From: Nitrospiraceae bacterium UBA6905
Lineage (GTDB): Bacteria > Nitrospirota > Thermodesulfovibrionia > Thermodesulfovibrionales > UBA6898
Length of the DNA stretch: 13,470 bases
NCBI GenBank assembly: GCA_002451165.1
Contig: DKBH01000113.1
Span: 1 to 13,470 of the forward strand
Reading direction: 5' to 3'
The position numbers and the translations under genes were made by a program. Shown in pieces: positions 5,785 to 12,874 of this stretch (positions within the stretch are counted from its first letter, which is position 1; each line of letters opens with the position of its first letter). The notes below the pieces were generated by a model, which was not told the origin of the DNA, did no database searches, and saw nothing but the letters and a program-made list of their open reading frames with translations.

Positions 5785-8700
5785 GTGAAAATCACCGAAG
5801 CGATAACAAGGCGGTTTAATATCAGGAAGATCCTGAAGAGGACGGTGATCTTCCTGTTCGTTTTTTCGATCACCGGGTTCTTTGTTCTTCCCCCGATAAT
5901 TAAGTCGGTTGCACTCAGGAAGCTTTCTGCGCGTCTTCATCGTGAGGTGAGCATTCAGGCGGTGCGGTTCAATCCGTTTATGCTTTCCCTCACCATCAGA
6001 GGATTTGCGGTGAACGAGCCGAAGAGTCGGCAGCCCTTCATAACCTTCGAGGAGCTGTACCTCAATCTCCAGACCATGTCGCTTATCAGGCGAGGCATCG
6101 TCGTCAAAGAAATACTCCTGAAGAGTCCCTATATACATATTGTCCGCAATGAAGACCTGACCTTTAATTTCACGGACCTGCTGAAGATGAAGGACGGGAA
6201 GGCTGATGATAAGACGCGGCAAGGGGTGAACGCATCTCCCCTGAGATTTTCATTGAATAATATACAGGTTTTGGGGGCGCGCATCGACTTTATGGACGGT
6301 CCGCAGCATATCAGCCACACGATAACAGATGCTGTGCTCACGGTTCCTTTTGTCTCGAATCTACCCTATTACCTGGATAAGTACGTGCAGCCGGCATTCT
6401 CGGCGACCGTGAACGGCCATCCTGTGGCGTTTAAAGGGAACACCAAGCCTTTTACCGATTCCCTTGAGACGCACATTGATCTGAACATCAAAGACCTCGA
6501 TATTCCTCACTATCTCGCATATTCGCCGGTCCCGCTGGATTTCAAATTCGTTTCCGGATTTTTCGATACTCTGTCGAGCATTTCCTATGTTCAGTATAAG
6601 GACAGAAGTCCCACACTTTCCTTCAAAGGAAGGACCAGTTTCAGACAGATAAGGATCGCGGACATGGCAGGTGCACCCCTGGTCATTTTCCCTCGGATAG
6701 ACATCAGTGTTGCTTCGTCCGACCTTATGACGCCGAACATCCATATGGGGAAGATCGATGTCCAGTCGCCGGAGATCCATGTCATGCTCGATAAGGCCGG
6801 GCGGCTGAATCTTGCTTCGCTGATACCGGAGAGGGAGAGGGAATCAACACAGAAAGACAAGGAGGAAAGCGATCACGCAGGCCATAAAGTTCCGGCGGTG
6901 GTGAGGAAGAAGCTGCCGGTCATAGCGGCCGATGAAATGCTTCTGAGCGGGGGAAAGATTATCCTTGTCGATGCCAGCGGGGATAGAAATTTCAAGGCCA
7001 GCCTTGATAACATCACGGCAAAGGTCAGCCGTTTCAGTACGATCGAGGGCAAAACAGCCGATGCCGAGATCTCCTTTCAGACGGACGCACATGAATCGTG
7101 CGCGCTTATCGGAAGGTTTTCCCTTGAGCCACTGGCAGCTGAGGGAACGGTCAATGCGGCAGCAGTAATCCTGAAGAGATATGCTCCCTACTACCGACCA
7201 TACGTTCTTATCGATGTCGAAGACGGCACGGTGGATCTCCGGGCGCGGTATCAGTATCACAAGGGTCTGCAGGAGCCGGTGATACAGCTATCCGAACTAC
7301 AGGCAGCAGTTAAAGCCCTGCGTCTGAGAAAAGCTGACGAGACCGAGGACTTTTTCAGGGTCCCCGAGCTTTCTGTTAAGGATCTCGAAGCTGATCTTGT
7401 GAAGAAAGAGATGAGCATCGGAGCGATATCGAGCCGGAACGGTTTTATTCTCGGAAAACGGTACCGCATAGGGACACTCCTCTTTGCAACGCTCATGAAA
7501 GTTTCTGAACAGGTGAAGCCATCGGCCGAAGCAAGGGAGTCAGTGCAGAGAAAGGAAGCTGTAAAGACGTGGGACATAACGCTGGACAAGCTTCTGCTCA
7601 GCGGCTATACCATCAAGTTCGATGACCGCATGCCCGAGGACCCCGTCGTCTTCACGATGAATGATGTAACGCTTAAGGGCGAGAACATTTCTACGGTGAA
7701 ACAAGCCCGGGGCCGTATTTCCCTTTCCATGAAGATAGAGAAAAAGGGTAAGGCGACGGCAAACGGCACGGTTTCCATCGAACCGGCATCGATGAGTCTG
7801 AAGGTAGTGACGAAGGACATACCGCTCCTTCCGGTTCAAGCATATCTTACTGACCGCATCAATGTGTATGTCACGGACGGCACGCTCTCGTCTGACGGGA
7901 TCCTTTCGTTCTCTCAGGCAGAGGGCAAGAGCCCGCGTGTTTTGTACAAGGGGACCGTCTCGGTGAATCATTTCGGCACCATTGATAAGTTCAATGCCGA
8001 AGATCTTCTTACCTGGAATTCACTGTATCTGAATGACATAGATTTCAGATCAGACCCCCTGAGCGCCACCATCAATGAGGTAGCCCTTACCGATTTCTAT
8101 TCCCGTATTATTGTGAACCCTGACGGAACACTGAATCTTCAGAATCTTGTGAGGACCGAACAGTCGGAAAAAGAAGAAACAGCGTCGAACGAAACAGCGA
8201 AAAAGCCCGACGGTGAGCGCAAGCCCGCGGCAGCGGAACCTGTGCCCTCAGATAGGAAGAATGCACAGGAGAAGGAGTCAGAGCAGAAGATGGTAACGAT
8301 AAAGACGGTGACGCTCCAGGGCGGTACCATCAACTTTACAGACAATTACATAAAGCCGCATTACACGGCAAATCTGCTGGAGATCGGTGGAAGGGTCTCG
8401 GGTCTTTCTTCAGATGCGAGCACCTTAGCCGATGTCGATCTCAAGGGCAGACTGGACAATTATGCTCCGCTGGAGATAACGGGTAAGATAAATCCCCTGA
8501 GAGACGATCTTTTTGTGGACCTCAAGGCGGATTTCAGTGACATAGACCTCAGCCCGCTTACACCTTACTCCGGCAGATACCTCGGCTATACCGTAGAGAA
8601 GGGGAAGGTTTCTCTCAACCTCCAGTACCTGATCGTGAAGAAGAAGCTCGACGCAGAGAACAAAGTATTCCTTGACCAGTTCACGCTTGGTGAACGGGTC

Positions 8701-9480
8701 GAGAGTCCTGATGCAACTAAACTGCCCGTTCGGCTCGCCATAGCCCTTCTCAAGAACCGAAAGGGTGAAATAAATCTCACCATCCCGGTTTCGGGCCGGA
8801 CCGATGACCCGGATTTCAGTATCGGCAGGGTCGTACTGAAGATACTGGTGAACCTCCTGGTGAAGGCAGCGACGTCTCCCTTTGCGTTGCTCGGTGCCCT
8901 CTTCGGCGGGGGTGAGGAACTGAGCTATATAGAGTTCGATCCGGGACAGTCTCGGCTTAATGAGCTGTCTGTCAGGAAACTCGACACGCTCGTGAAGGCG
9001 CTGCATGACCGGCCTGCGCTGAAACTGGAAATCGAAGGCCACGCTGATACGGAAAAGGACCGGGAAGGGCTGCGGCAGCATTTTTTTGAGCGGAAGAGCA
9101 AGGCGCAAAAGCTGAAGGAGATGGTGAAGAAAGGCGGTGAGACGGTCCCGGTTGATGAGATAACCATGGAACCTGCCGAATACCCAACGTATCTCACGAA
9201 GGCCTACAAGGAGGAGAAGTTCCCCAAGCCGCGGAACATCATTGGCATGGCAAAGGACCTTTCCGTGCCGGAGATGGAAAAGCTCATGCTCACCCATATT
9301 GCCATAACGGAAAATGATCTCAGACAGCTTGCAGCGCAGCGTGCCCTGGCAGTGAAGGACCAAGTCCTGAGATCACAGCAGGTGGAGCCGGAGAGGGTCT
9401 TCCTGGTAGAGCCAAAGAGCATTCAGCCCGAAGCGAAGGAAAACGTGAAGGACAGTCGGGTCGATTTCAAACTGAAGTAA
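5785..9480 (+). CDS. DUF748/AsmA-like membrane-anchored protein with C-terminal OmpA-like domain
   Basis: A 1231-residue protein with an N-terminal membrane anchor (about residues 20-40, after basic residues RKILKR) and a long periplasmic part. The segment after the anchor (LSARLHREVSIQAVRFNPFMLSLTIRGF) is the typical AsmA/DUF748 opening, and the repeated short beta-strand pattern (for example GGKIILVDAS near 391 and GGTINFTDNYIKPHY near 849) is typical of DUF748 repeats. AsmA-like proteins form long beta-rich grooves, and several relatives carry phospholipids between the two membranes; that role is inferred here. Two charged low-complexity linkers lie at about residues 346-372 and 789-835. 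The C-terminus from about residue 1045 (IEFDPGQSRLNELSVRKLDTL, then EIEGHAD, and LAAQRALAVKDQVL near 1180) is an OmpA-like peptidoglycan-binding fold, with about 80 extra residues between the GHAD motif and the last helix. The start is GTG with only a weak ribosome binding site, 9 bases after the DUF4197 stop; no in-frame ATG precedes the anchor, so the GTG is the best choice. Confidence 0.88.
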   Translation: MKITEAITRRFNIRKILKRTVIFLFVFSITGFFVLPPIIKSVALRKLSARLHREVSIQAVRFNPFMLSLTIRGFAVNEPKSRQPFITFEELYLNLQTMSLIRRGIVVKEILLKSPYIHIVRNEDLTFNFTDLLKMKDGKADDKTRQGVNASPLRFSLNNIQVLGARIDFMDGPQHISHTITDAVLTVPFVSNLPYYLDKYVQPAFSATVNGHPVAFKGNTKPFTDSLETHIDLNIKDLDIPHYLAYSPVPLDFKFVSGFFDTLSSISYVQYKDRSPTLSFKGRTSFRQIRIADMAGAPLVIFPRIDISVASSDLMTPNIHMGKIDVQSPEIHVMLDKAGRLNLASLIPERERESTQKDKEESDHAGHKVPAVVRKKLPVIAADEMLLSGGKIILVDASGDRNFKASLDNITAKVSRFSTIEGKTADAEISFQTDAHESCALIGRFSLEPLAAEGTVNAAAVILKRYAPYYRPYVLIDVEDGTVDLRARYQYHKGLQEPVIQLSELQAAVKALRLRKADETEDFFRVPELSVKDLEADLVKKEMSIGAISSRNGFILGKRYRIGTLLFATLMKVSEQVKPSAEARESVQRKEAVKTWDITLDKLLLSGYTIKFDDRMPEDPVVFTMNDVTLKGENISTVKQARGRISLSMKIEKKGKATANGTVSIEPASMSLKVVTKDIPLLPVQAYLTDRINVYVTDGTLSSDGILSFSQAEGKSPRVLYKGTVSVNHFGTIDKFNAEDLLTWNSLYLNDIDFRSDPLSATINEVALTDFYSRIIVNPDGTLNLQNLVRTEQSEKEETASNETAKKPDGERKPAAAEPVPSDRKNAQEKESEQKMVTIKTVTLQGGTINFTDNYIKPHYTANLLEIGGRVSGLSSDASTLADVDLKGRLDNYAPLEITGKINPLRDDLFVDLKADFSDIDLSPLTPYSGRYLGYTVEKGKVSLNLQYLIVKKKLDAENKVFLDQFTLGERVESPDATKLPVRLAIALLKNRKGEINLTIPVSGRTDDPDFSIGRVVLKILVNLLVKAATSPFALLGALFGGGEELSYIEFDPGQSRLNELSVRKLDTLVKALHDRPALKLEIEGHADTEKDREGLRQHFFERKSKAQKLKEMVKKGGETVPVDEITMEPAEYPTYLTKAYKEEKFPKPRNIIGMAKDLSVPEMEKLMLTHIAITENDLRQLAAQRALAVKDQVLRSQQVEPERVFLVEPKSIQPEAKENVKDSRVDFKLK

Positions 9481-9577
9481 CGATCCTGGATACGGTGAAA
9501 AGATATGGTGGCGTCATCTTACCGCATGCGTTTACCTTATTGCAGTCTGTTCAGTGTCATGCAGGGAAAAGAAGGCA

Positions 9578-10486
9578 ATGGAAGAAAACAGGATAATAAT
9601 TGATCGGGATCTCTGTAACGGCTGCGGCCTCTGCGTCACGGTCTGCCCCACAGGGACAATCTCACTCGCAGAAGGAAAGGCCGCGGCTACGGGAAATGAG
9701 TCGATCTTGTGCGGCCATTGTGCGGCAGTATGTCCCCGGAGGGCGGTCCATGTCACTGCCATTGCTGAAGAGATGTCACGGTTCAGGACCTTTACCATGG
9801 AGCAAGCCTGGCTTCCACACGGGAAATTCAGCACAGCCGTCTTGGTACAGCTTATGGCATCGCGCAGGTCGTGCCGGTGCTTCACTGACCAGCCCGTAGA
9901 TCGGACTAAACTCGAAGACCTCGTAAAAATCGGTATCACTGCACCGTCTGGAACGAACAGTCAGTCCTGGACGTTCACGGTCCTGCCGACGCGGGCGGCG
10001 GTGCTGTGCTTGGCAGAATATATCGCGACGTATTTCGAAAGATTGAACCGAACAGCAGAGAAAGCGGTACTGCGCCACGTCCTCAAGCTGATCGGCAAGG
10101 GAGAACTCGATGCCTATTACCGCGGGTATTACCTGAAGGTGAAGGAGGCACTCAGAGAATGGCATGAGTCAGGTAAAGACCGGCTCTTTCACGGCAGCAC
10201 GGCCGCCATTCTTGTCGGGTCCCTGCCGGGAGCAAGCTGTCCTGTTGAGGATGCCCTGCTCGCAACCCAAAATATCCTGCTTGCGGCGCACAGCATGGGA
10301 CTCGGCTCCTGTCTTATCGGCTATGCCGTCGAAGCAATGAAGAAAGATCTGTCTATCCAACAGTCGGTTGGGATACCGTCAGAAGAGAGCGTGCATGCTG
10401 TTATCGCCCTTGGTTATCCCGATGAAGTCTATCAGCGGATAGCCGGGCGCAAGAAGGTAATACCGCGCTATTTCGAGGGAACGTAA
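9578..10486 (+). CDS. Nitroreductase-family flavoprotein with N-terminal ferredoxin domain
   Basis: A fusion of a bacterial ferredoxin domain (residues 1-60) and an FMN-dependent nitroreductase domain (about 90-295), 302 residues in all. Such proteins are cytoplasmic oxidoreductases common in anaerobes; the iron-sulfur domain presumably passes electrons to FMN. The physiological substrate is unknown. Cluster 1 has the full set Cys13, Cys16, Cys19, Cys23 (CNGCGLCVTVCP). The second site has Cys45, Cys48 and Cys52 (CGHCAAVCP), but the position three before Cys45, normally Cys, is Ser42 (TCG at 9701-9703). FMN-binding signatures are RRSCRCF (96-102), APSGTNSQSW (122-131), the GLGSCLIGY segment and the VIALGYP motif. 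I prefer ATG 9578, which places the N-terminus directly before the ferredoxin domain with AGGG and GAAGG upstream. A GTG at 9554 would add 8 residues and cannot be excluded. The gene is 97 bases after the DUF748 gene and may be a separate unit. Confidence 0.9.
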   Translation: MEENRIIIDRDLCNGCGLCVTVCPTGTISLAEGKAAATGNESILCGHCAAVCPRRAVHVTAIAEEMSRFRTFTMEQAWLPHGKFSTAVLVQLMASRRSCRCFTDQPVDRTKLEDLVKIGITAPSGTNSQSWTFTVLPTRAAVLCLAEYIATYFERLNRTAEKAVLRHVLKLIGKGELDAYYRGYYLKVKEALREWHESGKDRLFHGSTAAILVGSLPGASCPVEDALLATQNILLAAHSMGLGSCLIGYAVEAMKKDLSIQQSVGIPSEESVHAVIALGYPDEVYQRIAGRKKVIPRYFEGT

Positions 10487-10813
10487 GAGGGATAAGGATA
10501 TCTATCTGAGGCAGTCCGCTGTGCCTGCAAGTATATATCGTGAACAATGGACCATGCACAGCAGCTATGAGTAGTGACATCCACAGTACGAGTTTGCCTG
10601 GTACAATCTTCATGCCTGAAAGAATATCTGAGGACGACTCTCCCTGCATTGACGACAGTACCGCGCCATGAGTGGAATCCTGCATGCCGATGGGGGAGTT
10701 TCTTGCTGCTGATGAAGAGAAGTCTCATTCCGATTACGGCAAAAAGCGATAAAGACGGAACAGGGGTCCCGTCTTCTCGCTTGTGCTCAAAGCTCTCATC
10801 TGAACTGTTGACG
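10487..10813. other. Intergenic stretch with no supported gene
   Basis: These 327 bases lie between the convergent nitroreductase gene and the small exported protein gene. Open frames exist on both strands, but they overlap neighbours, lack ribosome binding sites and look non-coding. The only element seen is the candidate minus-strand terminator at 10739-10775. No terminator for the nitroreductase gene was found. Confidence 0.5.
10739..10775 (-). terminator. Candidate Rho-independent terminator of the small exported protein gene
   Basis: On the minus strand, arms 10767-10775 and 10752-10760 form a 9-pair stem (AAGACGG against CCGTCTT plus a G-T and an A-T pair) with a 6-base loop. The sequence then reads TTATCGCTTTTTG, so the T-run is split by ATCGC. 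It lies 38 bases after the stop codon of the gene starting at 11413. Confidence 0.5.
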
Positions 10814-11413
10814 TTACTTGGTAACCATGATCCAGCCGTTGACAACGTCATTCGCATCAAGTGCATTAACACCGTCGTTGAGAACGCAGAAGCCGACGAG
10901 CCACGTGCCAGGCCCAGGCGCAACAGATCCTGCTGCAGTGAACCCGAGTCCGCCATCTGTGACCGCACCGATGGGTGCGTTAAGGCCGGCAAAATTCATG
11001 AGGGTACCTGTGCCTTCTGCACGATAGCAGAGATCATATCCGAATGAAGCAGTGCCACTCAATATGCCGAGAGTGGCCTCGGCTACGCCTGTTAACCGTT
11101 GAGAAACTGTCGTATCAACCGTCACGGTCGGCCCCGCGAAAACCCATTGCGTCGCACTGCCAGCGATAGCTGCGACTGGTCCGCTAAGAGACGAGGCACG
11201 CGGACCGATGCTCCATGAGATTGGCAGTTCACTTGGCCTGCACTGATCAGCAGCATGCACCAGTCTCAGCTGGCCATTTACTTTCTTATAGCAAGCCATT
11301 ATCTCATCAGCAACGGGCGCCGGAGGCGGTTTATGCTTACTCTTGGCAATAGCTGACGTGCTGACGGTGAATAGCATTGAGAGCGCGATGCTTATGGTCA
11401 CAAGTTTTTTCAT
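10814..11413 (-). CDS. Small exported protein of unknown function with a paired-cysteine N-terminal module
   Basis: A 199-residue predicted secreted protein that I do not recognise by function. Residues 1-23 (KKLVTISIALSMLFTVSTSAIA) form a Sec signal peptide, followed by a basic and proline-rich linker (KSKHKPPPAPV). Residues 38-67 carry a module of the form IMACYKK..GQLRLV...DQC...E.PISW (Cys41, Cys58), which I know from many exported proteins of environmental bacteria, usually ahead of a variable surface domain. The rest is Gly/Ala/Thr-rich and looks beta-structured, with Cys129 and Cys176, so two disulfides are possible. AAGGAGG (11418-11424) precedes the chosen ATG by 4 bases. An in-frame ATG at 11503, also preceded by a G-rich Shine-Dalgarno-like sequence (AAGGGGGTGAG), would add a hydrophilic 30-residue extension and bury the signal peptide, so I prefer the inner start. 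It sits alone, pointing toward the nitroreductase gene. Confidence 0.75.
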   Translation of the reverse strand: MKKLVTISIALSMLFTVSTSAIAKSKHKPPPAPVADEIMACYKKVNGQLRLVHAADQCRPSELPISWSIGPRASSLSGPVAAIAGSATQWVFAGPTVTVDTTVSQRLTGVAEATLGILSGTASFGYDLCYRAEGTGTLMNFAGLNAPIGAVTDGGLGFTAAGSVAPGPGTWLVGFCVLNDGVNALDANDVVNGWIMVTK

Positions 11414-11484
11414 TTTTCCTCCTTGTTCGAACTTCATAGAAAATTTCTGGATAGACTCTTTGCTGTTCTTACTGAACTCCCAAG

Positions 11485-11497
11485 TCTTTACTAAAGA
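11485..11497. promoter_or_regulatory. 13-bp perfect palindrome upstream of the small exported protein gene
   Basis: TCTTTACTAAAGA is a perfect inverted repeat around its central base. It lies 72 bases before the chosen start codon, inside the possible 5' leader on the minus strand. It could be an operator for a dimeric regulator; the match to any known site is not recognised. Confidence 0.3.
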
Positions 11498-11524
11498 ATA
11501 CATCTCACCCCCTTTTCCCGCTGA

Positions 11525-11712
11525 TTAGTTTTTACAATGGGTAGCTGCCCGTCCACGCACAGAGATAGGGTAAAGGAGCTGTTCATGGGGTCCTATCCCT
11601 GGCACTTGGTCCATTACCATCACGTAAGCCTCCACCTAGATGCTCGTAACTTTCACCCGGAAAAGCAGGCAAGAAAAGATCTCATTAATCTGTCGTAGCC
11701 TGCCTTTTTTCC
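11525..11712. ncRNA. Candidate structured RNA gene or mobile-element remnant
   Basis: This block is clearly more GC-rich and more structured than the AT-rich DNA on either side. On the + strand a TACAAT box (11533-11538) precedes it. Inside are GGG/CCC around TAGCTG (11540-11550 region), GATAGG (11564-11569) pairing with CCTATC (11592-11597), TGGT (11607-11610) pairing with ACCA (11616-11619), and a final GCAGGC/GCCTGC hairpin with a T-run. On the minus strand all three frames hold short open stretches, the longest without a start codon (11525-11635, ending RGRAATHCKN); none looks like a complete gene. It could be an RNA transcribed rightward, a leader of the exported protein gene read leftward, or the remnant of a mobile element. 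No Rfam family was recognised with confidence, so orientation is left open. Confidence 0.3.
11665..11710 (+). terminator. Terminator-like hairpin with T-run
   Basis: GCAGGC (11665-11670) pairs with GCCTGC (11698-11703); within the long loop AGAT (11677-11680) can pair with ATCT (11688-11691). The outer arm is followed by C and six T (11705-11710). The 27-base loop is long for an intrinsic terminator. No coding gene lies upstream on this strand, which supports a non-coding transcript ending here. Confidence 0.4.
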
Positions 11713-12049
11713 CATCTAAGGCATATTATTTCTAGCCGACATCTCATGATGTTAGCCTCAACAAGCCGATAGAATCAAGATACGCTAATCCTTTAAAATT
11801 CAAGCAATTTCTATTCCGATCAGATTCAATGAGCGCATTATATACATAAACTGCGTTAGTTCAACATGTATAAGAAAATAACATGGCAATAGAAATGGTG
11901 GTAATTATGAGGTCATGGGGGAATTTCACCTCAGCATTGGCTATTTGAACACCTGTTGTTGGCCTGCAAGAATACAGGAGTTTATCTATCCTTATCTATT
12001 TTAATTGGCATCTCTTCCTTATTAGTGTCAGGAATACCAAGGGTTGTAA
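11713..12049. other. AT-rich stretch without a supported gene
   Basis: About 340 bases with stops in all frames and no recognisable RNA gene. The only structure noted is a perfect 6-bp inverted repeat, TGAGGT (11908-11913) and ACCTCA (11928-11933). It reads as neutral accessory DNA. Confidence 0.5.
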
Positions 12050-12275
12050 AATCATGCGGCTTTCGTCGACATGGAAACTCCGCGCCGTGAATACGTTCAC
12101 GGAGAGGTTTTTGATTCAGGAGAACAGCTTGCGAAGGGCATATCTTCTCTTGATGACGAGTTCATCCCGAACTACCATGAGCTTCCTCTGCGCTCATCGT
12201 CTTGAAAACATGATTAGGGACATTGCGGGAAAAAGTCCTGCGCTTGGTCATGAACACGTTATACGGAAGTTCTAG
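12050..12275 (+). pseudogene. Possible frameshifted remnant of a small gene
   Basis: Two adjacent frames look protein-like in turn. The first is open from 12050 and contains ATG 12071; it encodes METPRREYVHGEVFDSG and continues to LPLRSSS before a TGA at 12203-12205. The second, shifted by one base, is open across that point and encodes RLENMIRDIAGKSPALG through HVIRKF, ending with TAG at 12273-12275. Joining them near 12190-12203 gives a plausible acidic-then-basic peptide of about 65 residues. I do not recognise either part. There is no good ribosome binding site for ATG 12071; ATG 12054 in the second frame has AAGGG about 10 bases upstream, so an intact 73-residue product in that frame is the alternative, although its early part has poor composition. 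Confidence is low. Confidence 0.25.
12085..12112 (+). terminator. Hairpin with UACG loop and T-run
   Basis: CCGTGAA (12085-12091) and TTCACGG (12096-12102) form a perfect 7-bp stem around the tetraloop TACG. After AGAGG comes a run of five T. It has the form of a weak intrinsic terminator on the + strand, but it lies inside the possible broken gene and may be chance. Confidence 0.3.
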
Positions 12276-12355
12276 CAGTTCCGGTGCTCAGAGGAGATGT
12301 TTCCGGGTAAGGTCGGCGGCGTGCACGGTGCATTAGTATAGTCCTGTACAGGCTT

Positions 12356-12622
12356 TCAGCGCTTCATCTGCAGGAGAAGATTGCCATATTCTTTTCTCGT
12401 GATTGTCCAGGCCTGCAGCGAGACGGCTAAGTCGGACCATGCGCGAACATCGGCCGTTGCGATGAGCAGCTGATTGCTGCGGACTCTCTCAGGAAATTCC
12501 TCGGTAGTGCAACCATACTGATGTTCGAATGCCGCGAGTTTCCGTCGCACGTTGCGTATTGCACCCTCGCAGACTGCAAGCTCTCGCGATAGCGATATGG
12601 TATATTCGTCAGTATGCATCAT
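12356..12622 (-). CDS. Small antitoxin-like protein of unknown function
   Basis: An 88-residue protein, mostly helical by inspection and without signal peptide. The middle, KLAAFEHQYGCTTEEFPERV (residues 28-47), resembles a family of small proteins with the pattern L..FE..YG...EEF, often followed by an acidic patch, a tryptophan and a closing helix. Here these are DVRAWSDLAVSLQAW (58-72) and KEYGNLLLQM. In other genomes such proteins are commonly the first gene of two-gene toxin-antitoxin-like pairs. Here no partner follows: downstream on the minus strand there is no intact frame before 12050. Two consecutive ATG codons (12620-12622 and 12617-12619) could start it; the ribosome binding site is weak. 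A GTG at 12670 would add 16 low-complexity residues and is unlikely. Family resemblance is from memory of the pattern; function is not established. Confidence 0.55.
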   Translation of the reverse strand: MMHTDEYTISLSRELAVCEGAIRNVRRKLAAFEHQYGCTTEEFPERVRSNQLLIATADVRAWSDLAVSLQAWTITRKEYGNLLLQMKR

Positions 12623-12682
12623 GGCGTTCCGTGAAGCGGGCGCGGGACATGACGCTTTCCCCGCGCCCACTGGCCCGGAAGA

Positions 12683-12844
12683 TCAGTGACCTGCCGGGAA
12701 GAACGTATAGCTAACCCATACCAGGAACCCGAGCAGCACGGTCCCCAGGATGAGGCTGTAACTGATAAGCTTCTTCTCGACAGGAAGCAGCGGTTCGTAC
12801 TCCATTTTTTTCAGTTCTTCTGCCAATTTTGGTTCTTTAGCCAT
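12683..12844 (-). CDS. 53-residue single-span membrane protein next to the YeiH-type transporter
   Basis: A short gene easily missed by length cut-offs. The product has a charged cytoplasmic-type N-terminus (MAKEPKLAEELKKMEYEP), then PVEKK, then one hydrophobic span of about 20 residues (LISYSLILGTVLLGFLVWVS, residues 27-46), and a short tail ending FFPAGH. AAGGAG (12851-12856) lies 6 bases before the ATG, an ideal ribosome binding site, and the frame is clean from start to TGA. It begins 30 bases after the transporter stop on the same strand, so the two are very likely co-transcribed. I do not recognise a named family. By position it may be an accessory or stabilising subunit of the transporter; that is inference. 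Confidence 0.75.
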   Translation of the reverse strand: MAKEPKLAEELKKMEYEPLLPVEKKLISYSLILGTVLLGFLVWVSYTFFPAGH

Positions 12845-12874
12845 AGGTATCTCCTTGTTCCTATATCAGTGTTC

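Noticed and set aside
8425..9363. 312-codon open frame on the - strand inside the DUF748 gene
   Set aside because: It lies opposite a clear long coding region, and its composition (rich in Arg, Leu, His) is typical of an antisense shadow.
10401..10685. Minus-strand open frame with a hydrophobic stretch (KLVLWMSLLIAAVHG)
   Set aside because: It overlaps the end of the nitroreductase gene, has no good ribosome binding site, and looks non-coding outside the hydrophobic run.
10468..11047. Long open frames on both strands overlapping the exported protein gene
   Set aside because: The frame at 10814-11413 has a signal peptide and strong ribosome binding site; the overlapping ones have neither and biased composition.
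11541..11580. Possible cyclic-di-GMP riboswitch because of a CACGCACAG string
   Set aside because: The downstream core elements expected for the GEMM-I class (GGACGCAAAGCC-like and tetraloop-receptor segments) are absent in the right order on either strand.
12343..12352. CCTGTACAGG palindrome just after the antitoxin-like gene as a terminator
   Set aside because: It has no hairpin loop and no T-run, and a 10-bp palindrome alone is weak evidence.
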